Assembly: GCA_029298735.1 (NCBI GenBank) | Contig: JANSLP010000117.1 | Location: forward strand, 1 to 64,000 | Origin: Ophiostoma sp. CBS 140.51 | Lineage: Eukaryota > Ascomycota > Sordariomycetes > Ophiostomatales > Ophiostomataceae | DNA length: 64,000 nt | Direction: 5' to 3' | Shown: positions 49,801 to 59,436 of the stretch, piece by piece | Numbering within the stretch: the first letter of the stretch is position 1 | Layout: the number at the start of each line of letters is the position of its first letter | The notes under the pieces: model-generated | The model's input: only the letters and a program-made list of their open reading frames with translations | What the model was told of the DNA's origin: nothing | The model's database searches: none | Position numbers and translations under genes: made by a program

Positions 49801-49949
49801 GAAGAGAAGAAGAGAAGAAGAGAAGAAGAGAAGAAGAGAAGAAGAAAAGAGATATGGGTATCCAATTAGACAAAGTACAACATCGATATGGACACAGCAT
49901 CTTGTACCGCCTCGCCAACACCGGAAACGCCACTCGTCCGCCCCTTTCG
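46833..49949. other. Gene-free region of 3.1 kb
   Basis: No supported gene. Longer frames here (47948-48700 and 48613-49416, plus) do not begin with ATG and show no domain or codon bias. Purine-rich DNA at 47480-47900 probably belongs to the promoter of the RhoGAP-like gene only in part. ACGTACGTACGT occurs at 48906-48917. Confidence 0.45.
49790..49850 (+). repeat. AGAAGAAG microsatellite
   Basis: Tandem 8-bp AGAAGAAG units over about 60 bp, just downstream of the stop of the minus-strand hypothetical gene. Confidence 0.85.
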
Positions 49950-50649
49950 CTACAGGCCCGGATATGGTGGCGGAGGTTCGTCTTCATAGACGGGTGTTCT
50001 TGACGACGACGGGCCGGTGGTGTCCATAGCCGCGCCACTCGCACGTTTTTCGCCGTCTTCTCTGCCGCCCGTCTCGCTCGGCAATAGCCGCCGTTGCCGC
50101 CGGACCCGCTCCAACAGCTCCAGCCGGTGGTCTCCCTTCACCACGGGTGTGTTGGTCATCGACCTCTGCAAATCCTCTTCCTCCTCGACGAGTCGCTGCC
50201 ACCGTTGGCACTCGCCCTCCCAAAAGTAGAGCAGCCGCACCAGCCGGCGCTGTGCATCCGTACTTAAATAAATGCGCCAGCCGGCTAGACAGGTTCTTGT
50301 CGATAAAAGCGGTGTTGACTGTCAAGCCGGGTGGAAGGTTGGCCACACTCAGAGAGGGGACAAGAAAGGCGGTCGTCACACTCCGAGTGGATGGTACGTC
50401 GTCATCGGGGGAGAGAACGTAGGTGTACTGCCTCAGCAGTTTCAATGTCTTTTCGGCCGCCCGTTGCGACTCGCAGACGCCTCCAACAATGAGCGCGGTC
50501 GCGTCGAGGTACATGCAGTGGACAGAGGCTAGCTGATGCCTGACGAATGCATCCTTGCCGGCGAGTGGAAGATCAGCCGCCTTGTTGCGGCCATCGTCGC
50601 GGGCGTGGTCGGGAATCGTTTTGCGGATGACCTGCCAGAGACGGGGCAT
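49950..50649 (-). CDS. Hypothetical protein with C-terminal PPxY, frame change inside
   Basis: Not recognised. ATG at 50649 (MPRLWQVIRKTIPDH) opens a frame encoding helical-looking sequence (VHCMYLDATALIVGGV, AAEKTLKLLRQYTYVLSPDDD). The coherent C-terminal part (GWRIYLSTDAQRRL, VRLLYFWEGECQRWQRLVEEEEDL) lies in the +1 frame and stops at 49952-49950. A 79-nt intron at 50319-50397 (GTACCA donor, TTGACAG acceptor) restores the frame and gives 206 residues. However, the skipped stretch also reads protein-like (GLTVNTAFIDKNLSSR), so a one-base indel near 50270-50285, real or an assembly error, is an alternative. The protein ends EDEPPPPYPGL, containing a PPxY motif that could bind WW domains. It lies downstream of the PDI-like gene on the same strand. 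Confidence 0.6.
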
Positions 50650-50956
50650 CTTGAGGGTTGGTCTACATGGCGATGTGGTAGAAAGACTCAAAAGATATTG
50701 TCCAAGGTTATGACCGATGATCCTTTAATCCAGCTCGCACGAACAAAACAGCCTTGTGGTTGGAGTCAGCCCTGACAGGCTGAACAGTCCAGACAACAGC
50801 AAGTAAACTGACGTGGCCGACCACGTGTAAGCTCGCAACCAATACGGATAACCGGCACACATCCACCATACGATTGTCCAACAACAAAGAAGAGGCCAAA
50901 TGTGAAGAAATCAATAGCTTCAAACCAAGAACTACTTAAATACTGCTTCAATCCGA
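50650..50956. other. Intergenic between hypothetical and PDI-like genes
   Basis: 307 bp; contains the promoter of the downstream gene and the 3' flank of the PDI-like gene. Nothing specific seen. Confidence 0.5.
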
Positions 50957-52235
50957 TCACAACTCATCATGCCCGTCCCCTGCACCCGGCATCCATGGCG
51001 GAATCGCTCCTTGGATAATATCCAGCAAGAATTTTTCGACAACAGCAGCGGCCGGCGGCCCATCACCATTATTGATGCCCGCAGCGGGAAACGGAAACAC
51101 ATCCCCGTTGCTTGGATTTTGTACGGCCAGCAACGGTCCCTTTTTCTGCGCAGCACTCTTTTGCAGTCCCAGGGCCTTCACCATATCATCGCCGTACTCT
51201 CTCAAATTCACCGTTGTAAATTGCAAGTACTCGCCGTACGTCTGGGCGAGCTTTTGAACTTCTTTGATGTAGGCACGCCTCTCACTCGCGGACGAGTACA
51301 GGTAGTGAACGAGACTCTTGCCGGTGCCCATGTGGTGCAGTTCATTGCGACGAGTGAGGTCGACAACAAGAGGCGCAGCACAAGTCTCCATGAAGGCATT
51401 GAGAGCGGTCGTCGATGCATCCAGCTCGGCAGCTGTGCGGACGAGCTCGCCGTGAGAGCGGTAGCAGGTCACGGAAGGTGAGGTCGTTAAGTCTGTCGAA
51501 ACGGCAAAGGTGTATCGGTCGGCGTAGGTGCTGGCCAGCTGTTCGAAGCGGGCGGGCAGTGTCTCGTCATCATTGCTGGTTTTGCCATATCTTGCGACAA
51601 AGACGACGAAGTCGTCTTTTAGTAAAGTGGTGAAGTTCTTCTCGTCAACAGTCGACGGCACGGGCCGGGCCGCGCGGCGCAAAAAGGCGAGCAAGTCCGG
51701 GGCTTCCCGTACGCCGCGGTAACGCTGTACGCCCCGTGAGCTGTCCCGATGGAAGAGACGAATGGCTGGATATGAAGCGACGTCGAGCTCATCGCAGAGC
51801 TTTGTATCTTGTGTGCAGTCGATGCTGAGGACGGCGGCATCCGTTGCTTCTTTGGCCACTTGGATCCATTCGATATCGAGTCGTTTGCAGGACTCTCTGA
51901 GAAGAGTTAGTCAAGTGGCATGTTGGGATTTGCATATCAAAGGTGGTCCTACAATGATGGCTATGTCTGTTAGATTTGTGAATCACGGTTGGAATGAGAT
52001 AACGTGGACCAAGAAAACATACCTCGACAACTGTGAACAAGAGAGAGCAATTGGTCGACAATCTTTGTTAGCCTCTCCCCTAACCCAAACTATCTCTGGT
52101 CCAGTACCACTTACACGCCACAAGAGTGCGCTCATTGTCTGTTAAAGCTTTCCGAATGTTGGCCTCAGATGCATGCTTCCATGCTGCAGCTGGTGATGCC
52201 ACGAGAGCTAGAAGTGCTGTGTTGGTGAGTCTCAT
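50957..52235 (-). CDS. ER-retained PDI-like thioredoxin-fold protein (HDEL)
   Basis: ATG at 52235 begins a signal peptide (MRLTNTALLALVASPAAA/WKHASE), then ALTDNERTLVAF, typical of the first thioredoxin strand. The best model uses exons 52115-52235, an 8-nt microexon 52023-52030 and 50957-51892, giving 354 residues; the microexon is uncertain. Downstream are ATDAAVLSIDCTQDTKLCDELDVASYPAIRLFHRDS, the cis-Pro segment of the fold, a second thioredoxin-like region (about 120-230), a b'-like C-terminal region, and a final HDEL, the yeast-type ER retrieval signal. In this model the active-site segment is FVESCK, with a single Cys instead of CxxC, and there is no second catalytic domain, so the protein is shorter than classical PDI (about 500). 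Chaperone rather than oxidoreductase function is possible. It is divergent from the prolyl 4-hydroxylase gene. Confidence 0.82.
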
Positions 52236-52649
52236 TTTGGTGACGTTGGCATGTGTCGCTGCCGGATTGAAGTCCAAATGAAGAGAAGGAGAAAGAACAT
52301 GAGAACATAAAGTAGAAAGGAGCTTCGCTGCCAAACCTCTGACGTCTCCTGCCACAAGGATCTGGCAGGTGGCGGGGTCTTCTGTCGTCGGATCCACGGC
52401 AAATGCCCCTGGACTCCTCCTGGGATGGCGATCTGTGCGCACGTATTACGCACAAATTCACAACCCACGACGTTTCATGACGGCATATCGACGTACGAGG
52501 GGCTGCTGGTAGAAGAAGGTGAAATAAAATAGCTACAGAAAAAGCTTGTTTTCGTCTTTTATTGCTCGTCAATTGAGTTTATATCTGTATCTCTGAGAAA
52601 CATCGCGACCATCAACATAGCCTCAACAACTGTCGAATTCGACAACAAA
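52236..52649. promoter_or_regulatory. Shared 414-bp divergent promoter, PDI-like / prolyl 4-hydroxylase
   Basis: The only sequence between the two start codons. It must hold both promoters. I see no classical TATA on either side and no certain unfolded-protein-response element. Confidence 0.55.
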
Positions 52650-53492
52650 ATGCATCCACGACGACCACCCACAATCACAGGCCTCTGCGCGTTGCTGTCA
52701 GTCCTATCTTTTAGTCTCGCCAAAGAACAGGCTGTTCTCTCTTTCGATAGCCCCTATATCTGCCAGCACCCACCCTATGAAGTCCACTTGGTGTCCTCTT
52801 CACCACTCGTCGTCTACCTTTCGGGCTTCATCACACCCGAAGAGTGCGCCCACTTGACCGCCGCCACGCGCGACACGTTTGCCCAGTCCGCCGTCGCCGA
52901 CAAGGGCAAAGCTGACGGCCGCGCTATCCACAAAGTACGCACCTCGCAGTCGACGAATGTGCCCAGAGATGAGGTGGTGCGCTGTGTGGAAGAGAGGGCT
53001 CTCCGTTTCCAGGGACTGTACGGCCAGTACGACAAGTTGGAGCCGCTGCAGCTGGTAAAATACGGCCCCGCACAACACTACCACTACCACACGGACTGGT
53101 TCACCGATGCGCTGCACGCGACGGCGGCGCAAGGCGGCAACCGCCAGTCGAGCTTCTTTGCGTATGTGCATGTGTCCAACGCCACGGCGCCCGAAGGCAA
53201 ACTGCTCGGCGGCGGCACCAGCTTTCCACTCTTGAATGCCCCACCGGCCGGCGACAAGTGGTGCGCCTTCATTGACTGCGACGAGCCGTGGGAGCGGGGC
53301 GTGACGTTTCGTCCCGTACAAGGCAATGCAGTCTATTGGGACAATTTGTTGCCACGGACGGAAGGCGAGGACACAAGAACAGGCGACCCGCGGACACTGC
53401 ACGCCGGTCTGCCCGTCGTGTCGGGCGAAAAGATTGGGATGAATATTTGGACACGCGAAGGGACGGTGCCGGCGGCTATCAGGGGAGAGTAA
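52650..53492 (+). CDS. Prolyl 4-hydroxylase-type 2OG-Fe(II) dioxygenase
   Basis: Single exon, 280 residues. This family hydroxylates prolines (or related peptide substrates) using Fe(II), 2-oxoglutarate and O2. An N-terminal signal/anchor (TGLCALLSVLSFSLA) directs it to the secretory pathway. The double-stranded beta-helix is visible from VVYLSGFITPEECAHL, through YGPAQHYHYHTDW with the HxD iron ligands (about 148-150), GTSFPLLNAP, and GNAVYWDNLLP, to the distal ligand in LHAGLPVVSGEKIGMNIWTR (His about 250, 2OG-binding Lys about 260). Length and order fit the catalytic domain of fungal and plant monomeric P4Hs. It is not fused to a peptide-binding domain. The divergent neighbour is an HDEL PDI-like protein. 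The protein substrate is unknown. Confidence 0.93.
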   Translation: MHPRRPPTITGLCALLSVLSFSLAKEQAVLSFDSPYICQHPPYEVHLVSSSPLVVYLSGFITPEECAHLTAATRDTFAQSAVADKGKADGRAIHKVRTSQSTNVPRDEVVRCVEERALRFQGLYGQYDKLEPLQLVKYGPAQHYHYHTDWFTDALHATAAQGGNRQSSFFAYVHVSNATAPEGKLLGGGTSFPLLNAPPAGDKWCAFIDCDEPWERGVTFRPVQGNAVYWDNLLPRTEGEDTRTGDPRTLHAGLPVVSGEKIGMNIWTREGTVPAAIRGE

Positions 53493-53639
53493 CGGGCCAA
53501 CGAAAACAAAGTTTGAACCTCATATTAATATTGATGCACTCTATGGTATCACACTTTTAATGTCGTAGTATTCGTAACATAATGTACACGGCTGTCTGTG
53601 CAGCTGGGTATGACTCCTGTCGTCACACTTATTCGCCTC

Positions 53640-55397
53640 TTAAAAGAGAGCCGCGCCGACGACGGCGGCCACGGCCAGGTTCTTGAGGACGTGCACTGCC
53701 CGTGCGACGCCCGCACCGTTTGTGCTCGCTGGTGCTGATGCCGTCGTGCTCGTCGAGGCCGCCAGGGAACCGCCCTTGGCGCCCGCGTCGCCGGCGTCGC
53801 TGCTGGACGACTCGGCAGCAGCCGTGGCCGACGTTTTTGTCGACGTCTTCGTCTTGGTCTGGGTAGCAGTCGTCTTCTTCGAAGAAGATGAGGCCGTGCT
53901 GGGAAGTGGCGACGGCTTGGCACCACCGGCCTTTTGGTAGGGCGCCAGCACACACTCCGTGAACAGCGCATTGTCCGTCCAGCTGCCGTCGGGCTGCTGG
54001 ATCGGCGTCTGGCTCAGCACATACGTCTCATCAAACTGGCCCGCCGCCCAGGTCACGTAGCCAATGTAGACGTCGTCGTTTTCGTTGATAAAGGTGTTTT
54101 GCGCGCAGTAGTCGGTGACACACGAGGAGTCGCTGGACGCGCCCGTCTCACTAATCAAACCCTGGCGCTTTTTTCCGCGCAGGTAGGTCGCGAGCATTGT
54201 GAAATTGCCGACATTGTCCGTCGTGCACTCGGCATACTGGCCCGAGTTGTTGTTGTCGAGGTACTTGTGGATGTCGAGGTACAGACCGTCAGTGGTGCCG
54301 TCGGGGTTGGTTATGGCCAGCAGGGCGTCGGCGCTGCCCGTCGAGATGAGTGTCGCGGCGGAATCAAAGTTGGTACCGGGAAGCAAAATCATTTGCGTCT
54401 TGGCGCCGGCATTGCGGATGCCGGTGACGACCTTTTGGCAAGTGGCCGCCCATTTTGTAATGTCCAGGTCGTGCGGCTCGTTGGTAATCTCGAAAACAAT
54501 ATTGGGCTCGTCGGCGTACTTCTTGGCGAGCGTCGACCAAATCGTCACAAACATGTCGTCCGAAGGCCCACCCTGGCCGACGATGCCGCCGTTGAACCGG
54601 GCAAAGTTGTGGATGTCAATCATGCAGTATGCGCCCGTCACCAGGCACGCCTGCACGAACTGGTCGTAGCGGCCCAGGTTGGTCTCGTCAAACTCGTCGC
54701 TGACTTCGTCTTCGTTGTTGATGAGGAACTGCCATGTTGTTGCTAAAATGGGTAAAAGGGGTTAGTGCCGGTCCTTGCATTCCAGTCCAAGCTGCTTGTA
54801 GCGTTGTTCTTTTGCGAATGACAGCTCCAGCTCCACTCAATCGACTGCCCCAGGGATGTACTCACGCAGCCGGAACATGTTGACGCCGTCATCTTCGACA
54901 AAATGCTTCATCTGTCCGCCGCCGTCGGCATGGCCAAGCTCCGTCAACGGCAGTGCTGCTGTCGAGAGCGGACATGAGCCCTACACAGTATTGTTAGTAT
55001 CCTTTCTGGTGTCGTAATTTGCTCCTTCAGCCGCTCGTATTCAGGGTCTCGTTTCTTCGTATTAGTGCGCTTTGATGGGCGCATTTTGATGGGCTTTGCA
55101 TGGGAAAGTGGTTTGTTGTGGGATTTGGTGTGGATGGGCGGGGCGGCCCAGCAAATGACATGGCTTGGCTTACATCGATATCACACCCCCAGTCTCCGCC
55201 AGATAAAGCAACGCCCTGAAGGAGGAGGATTGTCAGTACAATGTTGTAGTGGAGGAGCGCGTCACAACAAAAGAGTTTCGCGATCGAAAATTTGAACAGA
55301 AGAGGGCTGTTGAACTCACCAGATATTTGACTGCTGCTTGGGCATAGACGACGAGGCCCAAAAGGACGAGGAATGGAGAAAACGAAAGTGACCGCAT
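53640..55397 (-). CDS. GH5 endo-beta-1,4-glucanase with C-terminal GPI-type signal
   Basis: Exons 55320-55397, 55174-55215, 54866-54980 and 53640-54742 join in frame to about 445 residues. The product is a cellulase-type glycoside hydrolase of family 5. A signal peptide (MRSLSFSPFLVLLGLVVYAQA) precedes GVALSGGDWGCDID/GSCP, then VNMFRLP/TTWQFLIN across the third splice. Key motifs are the HNFARFNGG strand, TNEPHDL with the acid/base Glu (about 166), and LISETGAS with the nucleophile Glu (about 276). GH5 retains configuration using these two Glu. After the catalytic domain comes a Ser/Thr/Lys-rich linker (SSSKKTTATQTKTKTSTK) and a hydrophobic tail (LKNLAVAAVVGAALF) that looks like a GPI-attachment signal, so the enzyme is probably wall- or membrane-anchored. 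No cellulose-binding module is present. Confidence 0.94.
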
Positions 55398-57043
55398 TGT
55401 AGAAACTGAGGAATGCAAAGAATGGCAGATGCGAAAAATATGTAAATAAAAAGAGACAATGGGGTAAGGAAATTGGGGAAATGAGGGCAAGATGGAAACC
55501 CAAAATAATAAAAGTGATATGGTGAAAATATATTCAGCCTCGAAGAGGAACGACCGTGTTGAAGAGAAGTGAAGAAGACGACGAAGGAAATCGAAAAGGA
55601 TGAAAGGCTGGAGAAGTTGTCGTCGAAATCAAGAGGCGATGCCGAGAAGAACACAAAAGGCGGAACGACCGGAAGAGACGCAGCAAACAGGAAAACGAGT
55701 GCGATGAAGGCTGCGACGTAGGACGACGATGTGCGACGTTCGACAAAAAGGAGATGCAAAACAAAGAGAAGAAAAGAAAAAAGGAAGCAAGGCGCAAGGG
55801 AAGTGCACGCCGTGATGTTTAAAGAAGGCAACCAAAAGAAGGCAACGAAAAGAAAAGAAAAATCAAAAGAGGGCAAAAATAGAAAACAGAAAAGAGAGAG
55901 AGAAGAGAGAAAAAGAGGAGAGGACCACAAAAAAGGCAGACTGGCTGCACGCCATAAGAGACGCCATGATGGATTAGCGGGCTGTGAGCGGAGAATACGA
56001 GCAAATGGGAGCCAAGTAGGAGCCAAGTGGGAGCGGCAGGAAGCAAAAGGCGACCTGGAAGAGGCTCAAAACACACCCAAAAGGGGCCCCATCTAGCCCA
56101 TAAAAGTAAGAATTAAAATAAGAAAATAAAAGTCGAAATCCTCCGCGACCCAGAAAACGAAGCCAAACCCCAGCACAACCCAGCAAAACCTAAAAGCACA
56201 GTCGCAAGCCAAGCCGGTCCCCGCGAGGAAACGGCGCACGACTTAGGGGATTAGGGGGGGCGAAATGAGGGCGTTTGAAGACACGAGCGTCGTAAGAAGC
56301 ACGAGGGAGCGTCCACGGAGTCGAAAGGGAGCAAATAGGAGCAAATAGGAACGAGTGTGAGCCGTTTTGGCGTGCCAAGCGTATCGGATTTGGCTGTCTA
56401 TGCTGGCTGTTGTTGGCTGTTGGCGTCGGGCGTTGACGAGACAAGTTGACAGCGTTAGGCAAAACGGTCAGCACACCACCAAAGTGGCCAACAGTGCGAC
56501 TGGTGCGAAAGGTTGATCTTGATCTGAAGCCCGCTTTTTCAGGTACAAGTTACCAGCCAAGAGGCCAGTGAAGCCAAAATAAGAAACAGACAATGCAAGA
56601 TCTCAGGAGGTGAGAAGAAAAATACGAGCCGACAAAATGCAACACGAGAGAACAGTGACAACACGACATCAAGAAACAGGGCACCAACAACACCAACGAT
56701 GCCAACACGATGGACACGAGGCTGCCAGGTTAGACCAGGACCAGACCAGGCCAGGCCTGAGACGGGCCATTGGGCTGAGCCACTCCGGGCGAACCAAGCA
56801 AAAACGCCCCTATTCCGTCTCCTTTTCCTTGCCGTCGATCAATGGGGTCAGTAGGCAGTTGTGGTTCCAGCGACCTGGAAAAATAAGCAATAGTGGACAA
56901 CGATGGTGGAAATTGGTGACATTGGTGGACATTTGGTGAGAAATGCGACAACATGCAACACTATGCAACAATAAAATGCAAGCGCGGCGATCCAACGATA
57001 AGGGTTTCAGCCGCATCACAACACCGAATGCCTCCTCCCAAAA
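55398..57043. other. Gene-free region of 1.6 kb
   Basis: GH5 promoter on the right of the gene (plus strand strongly purine-rich, 55700-55930), then the 3' flank of the asparaginase gene. Frames covering the purine-rich part are low complexity and not supported. Confidence 0.5.
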
Positions 57044-58591
57044 TTACTCATCCCGGAAAATGCGCACCTGCGTCTGGCCGTTGTCGTCGATCCAGGCGCG
57101 GAACATGCCGCCGCAGTTGTAGTCCTGGATCACGGCGGTGCGGACCTGCTGCACGCGACCGTCGCTGTCCTCGACAACCGCGCACTCGATGCCGATTAGA
57201 CCGCCTTCACCCTCGCCAGCAAGGCCCCAACGATCGCCTGCGCTCTTCTGGAGAACGCCGCCAGGACCGGCCACGGCAGACAGGGCATCTGCCGACGACA
57301 ACGGCTTGTACTGAGCCATGGCAGCAACGGTGTGGGCAGCGCTGACACGCAAGAAAGAGTCGCCGTTACCTGTGCCGGACACAGCGATGGAACGCGTTGT
57401 TGTTGCCGATGGTGCCGATGGCAACTGGTTGTAGACGAGGGGCATTGGCGACGGAATTGGGAGACAATCGGCCAGCAAGTTGTAGAGAGCGCGGGAGAGC
57501 TCGACAACGGGGCGTGTAGACGGTGTACCCCGTGCGGCTGCCGCTGTTGCCCACCCCGTCGGATCGTCGTCCTCGGCCCATGTCCCGGCCCACGAGCCTG
57601 CACCCACAACCGGCGTATCGCCCACGCGGCCCGTCACCTTGTTTGTGAGGCCGCCTGTGCTCGTCGCACAGCACACGACGCCGTCAGCATCCAGGGCCAC
57701 AGCACCGCATGTGCCCTGCGGCAGGTACTCGCTGGCTGACCAGGTGCTTGTTGCAGCCAGACCCTGTTTTTCGGCCTCGAGGGCCCGCACATGCTCGTCC
57801 CATCGCTGCTGCGTGAAAAAGTAAGAGTGGTGTACGAGTGGCAGGCCGTACAAGTCCGCCAGTGCTTCGGCAGCGTCTCCGTAGATTTGTGTATGGCCCT
57901 GTGCCCCGGCGTCAATATTGGGACTCCCCCTCCACTTGCCCGCCTTTGGGTCATCGTTGGTGTCCTCGTTTTGGTCCTCGCTTCGCTCGCTGGATGTTGC
58001 CCCTAAATCGTGATCGCCATGCTCCAGTATCTTTTGTGCGAGCCGAATCGGATTCCGGACATGCCTCAGCCCCATCACGCCCACACCCCGCTTCGCCCGG
58101 CCGCGCGACACCATGACACTCGCCTCGAGCTCGTTGATGCCGTCGCGCGTAAAGACGGCGCCGTGGCCGCTGTTAAATAGTGAGCAGTCCTCGAGTTGCA
58201 CGACGGCAAACGTAGCAATGTCGAGGGCGGAGGGTGTTGTCGCCGTGGTCCGGCCTTGCGACTTCGGGCCTTTCGGGCCTTTCGGGGCGGCCGATGCGCC
58301 CGAGGCCCCCGATGTCATGTACTCATTGGTGCGGGTGATCTGCCGTCAGTTAGTTCAAACTTCCGACCAAAAGAAATCGGGAGAACATACAATATTCTTC
58401 AAGCTTTTCCGAATGGCAGCACCCCGCTCGGGCGTTATCGTAGCCCGTGAAATGTTGCCGGCGCCGCCATGGATGATGATGCGTGGCTGGATGGGGGGCA
58501 AACGATGTGGAAGTCGGTGGTCGGTTTTGTTCAATATGCCATTTGTGGCGTCCATGGCGGAGATGTTGTTTTGATCTCTGAATGATTCCAT
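57044..58591 (-). CDS. Ntn-hydrolase asparaginase (plant-type / isoaspartyl peptidase family)
   Basis: Exons 58391-58591 and 57044-58339 join in frame (KNI/ITRTNEYM) to about 498 residues. The enzyme is expected to cleave itself before a Thr that then acts as nucleophile, hydrolysing L-asparagine or beta-aspartyl peptides. IIIHGGAGN (about 38-46) is the family's N-terminal signature. LEDCSLFNSGHGAVFT and ELEASVM follow. The autoproteolysis site is QGTCGAVALD with the catalytic Thr at about 277. GGLTNKVTGRVGDTPVVGAGSWA is the substrate-binding loop. It is longer than the roughly 320-residue plant enzymes because of low-complexity inserts (about 80-105, Gly/Pro/Lys; about 175-195, acidic; and an Ala/Thr-rich one near 335-380). 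No signal peptide. Confidence 0.93.
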
Positions 58592-59436
58592 TTTGAACGG
58601 ATCACGACAAGTTGCCCCTTTTCGGTTCCTTCCTGGAATGGACTTGTTTGTCTGTGGGCTGATGCAGGTTGCAACTTCCCTCTTTCTCTCTCTCCCGATG
58701 AACGGATGTTGGAAAGTCGTGTGTCACCCTCGCACAATGCATCCAAACTAGGCAGAATAGGAAGGCGCGATTGGGGTGCCGTGAGGGGTTGTTTTCAGTG
58801 TAAAAACTTGGGGAAACGGCGACCGTTGGCAGTTCCCCAGTAAAAAAATAGAGGGGCAGGTCCCTGAAGCCCCTGTAAGTGCCTGCCAAGTCGGCGTCGG
58901 TTGGAGGCATCACCGACAACGGCAGTCGCCACTCTTTCCCTGCCATTCTCTGCTAATGACCACACTCTTTCACTTGCGAAAACGAGAACGAGCACCACCA
59001 CCAACGGTGCGACAAGTCAACACGGCAAGGGCGACGCCGACTGATACGATTGATTTCATAGGGCTGATTGTAACCACATCTGGATCCTTCGGGCGGACGT
59101 CATGACAATATTATTGAACAGCCTCAAAAAGAGTCAAGAAATGGGCTGACAATATTCGCTTTCTTTTTCTTTCCCTTTCTCTTCTCGTGAGGCCGAGACC
59201 GAATTGAACTCCCGTCCTAGTTTGGTTTCATTTTCTTCATCCCGACTCTTTGCCCGATACCGTCTGCAATTTTGTATAAATTGTCGACACCGACCTCGTC
59301 CTCTTGGCATCTCGAAATGGCATCAGACTCGGCCTTCAAATCATCATCTACACATCTCTTACATATCTACAATATTCCTTGAATAACAAGTTTTACAACT
59401 TTTCATCACAATAATAACCACACACTCACACACATC
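58592..59436. promoter_or_regulatory. Divergent intergenic region asparaginase / Ayg1-like
   Basis: 845 bp between divergent starts. The Ayg1-like side has a pyrimidine-rich tract (59158-59190), a TATA-like TTGTATAAATT at 59271-59281 and a CA-rich leader (59400-59436). Confidence 0.5.

Noticed and set aside
55316..56026. Minus-strand 236-codon hydrophobic frame upstream of GH5
   Set aside because: Runs through the GH5 first intron, exon and promoter; its Phe/Ser/Leu richness comes from the pyrimidine-rich promoter.
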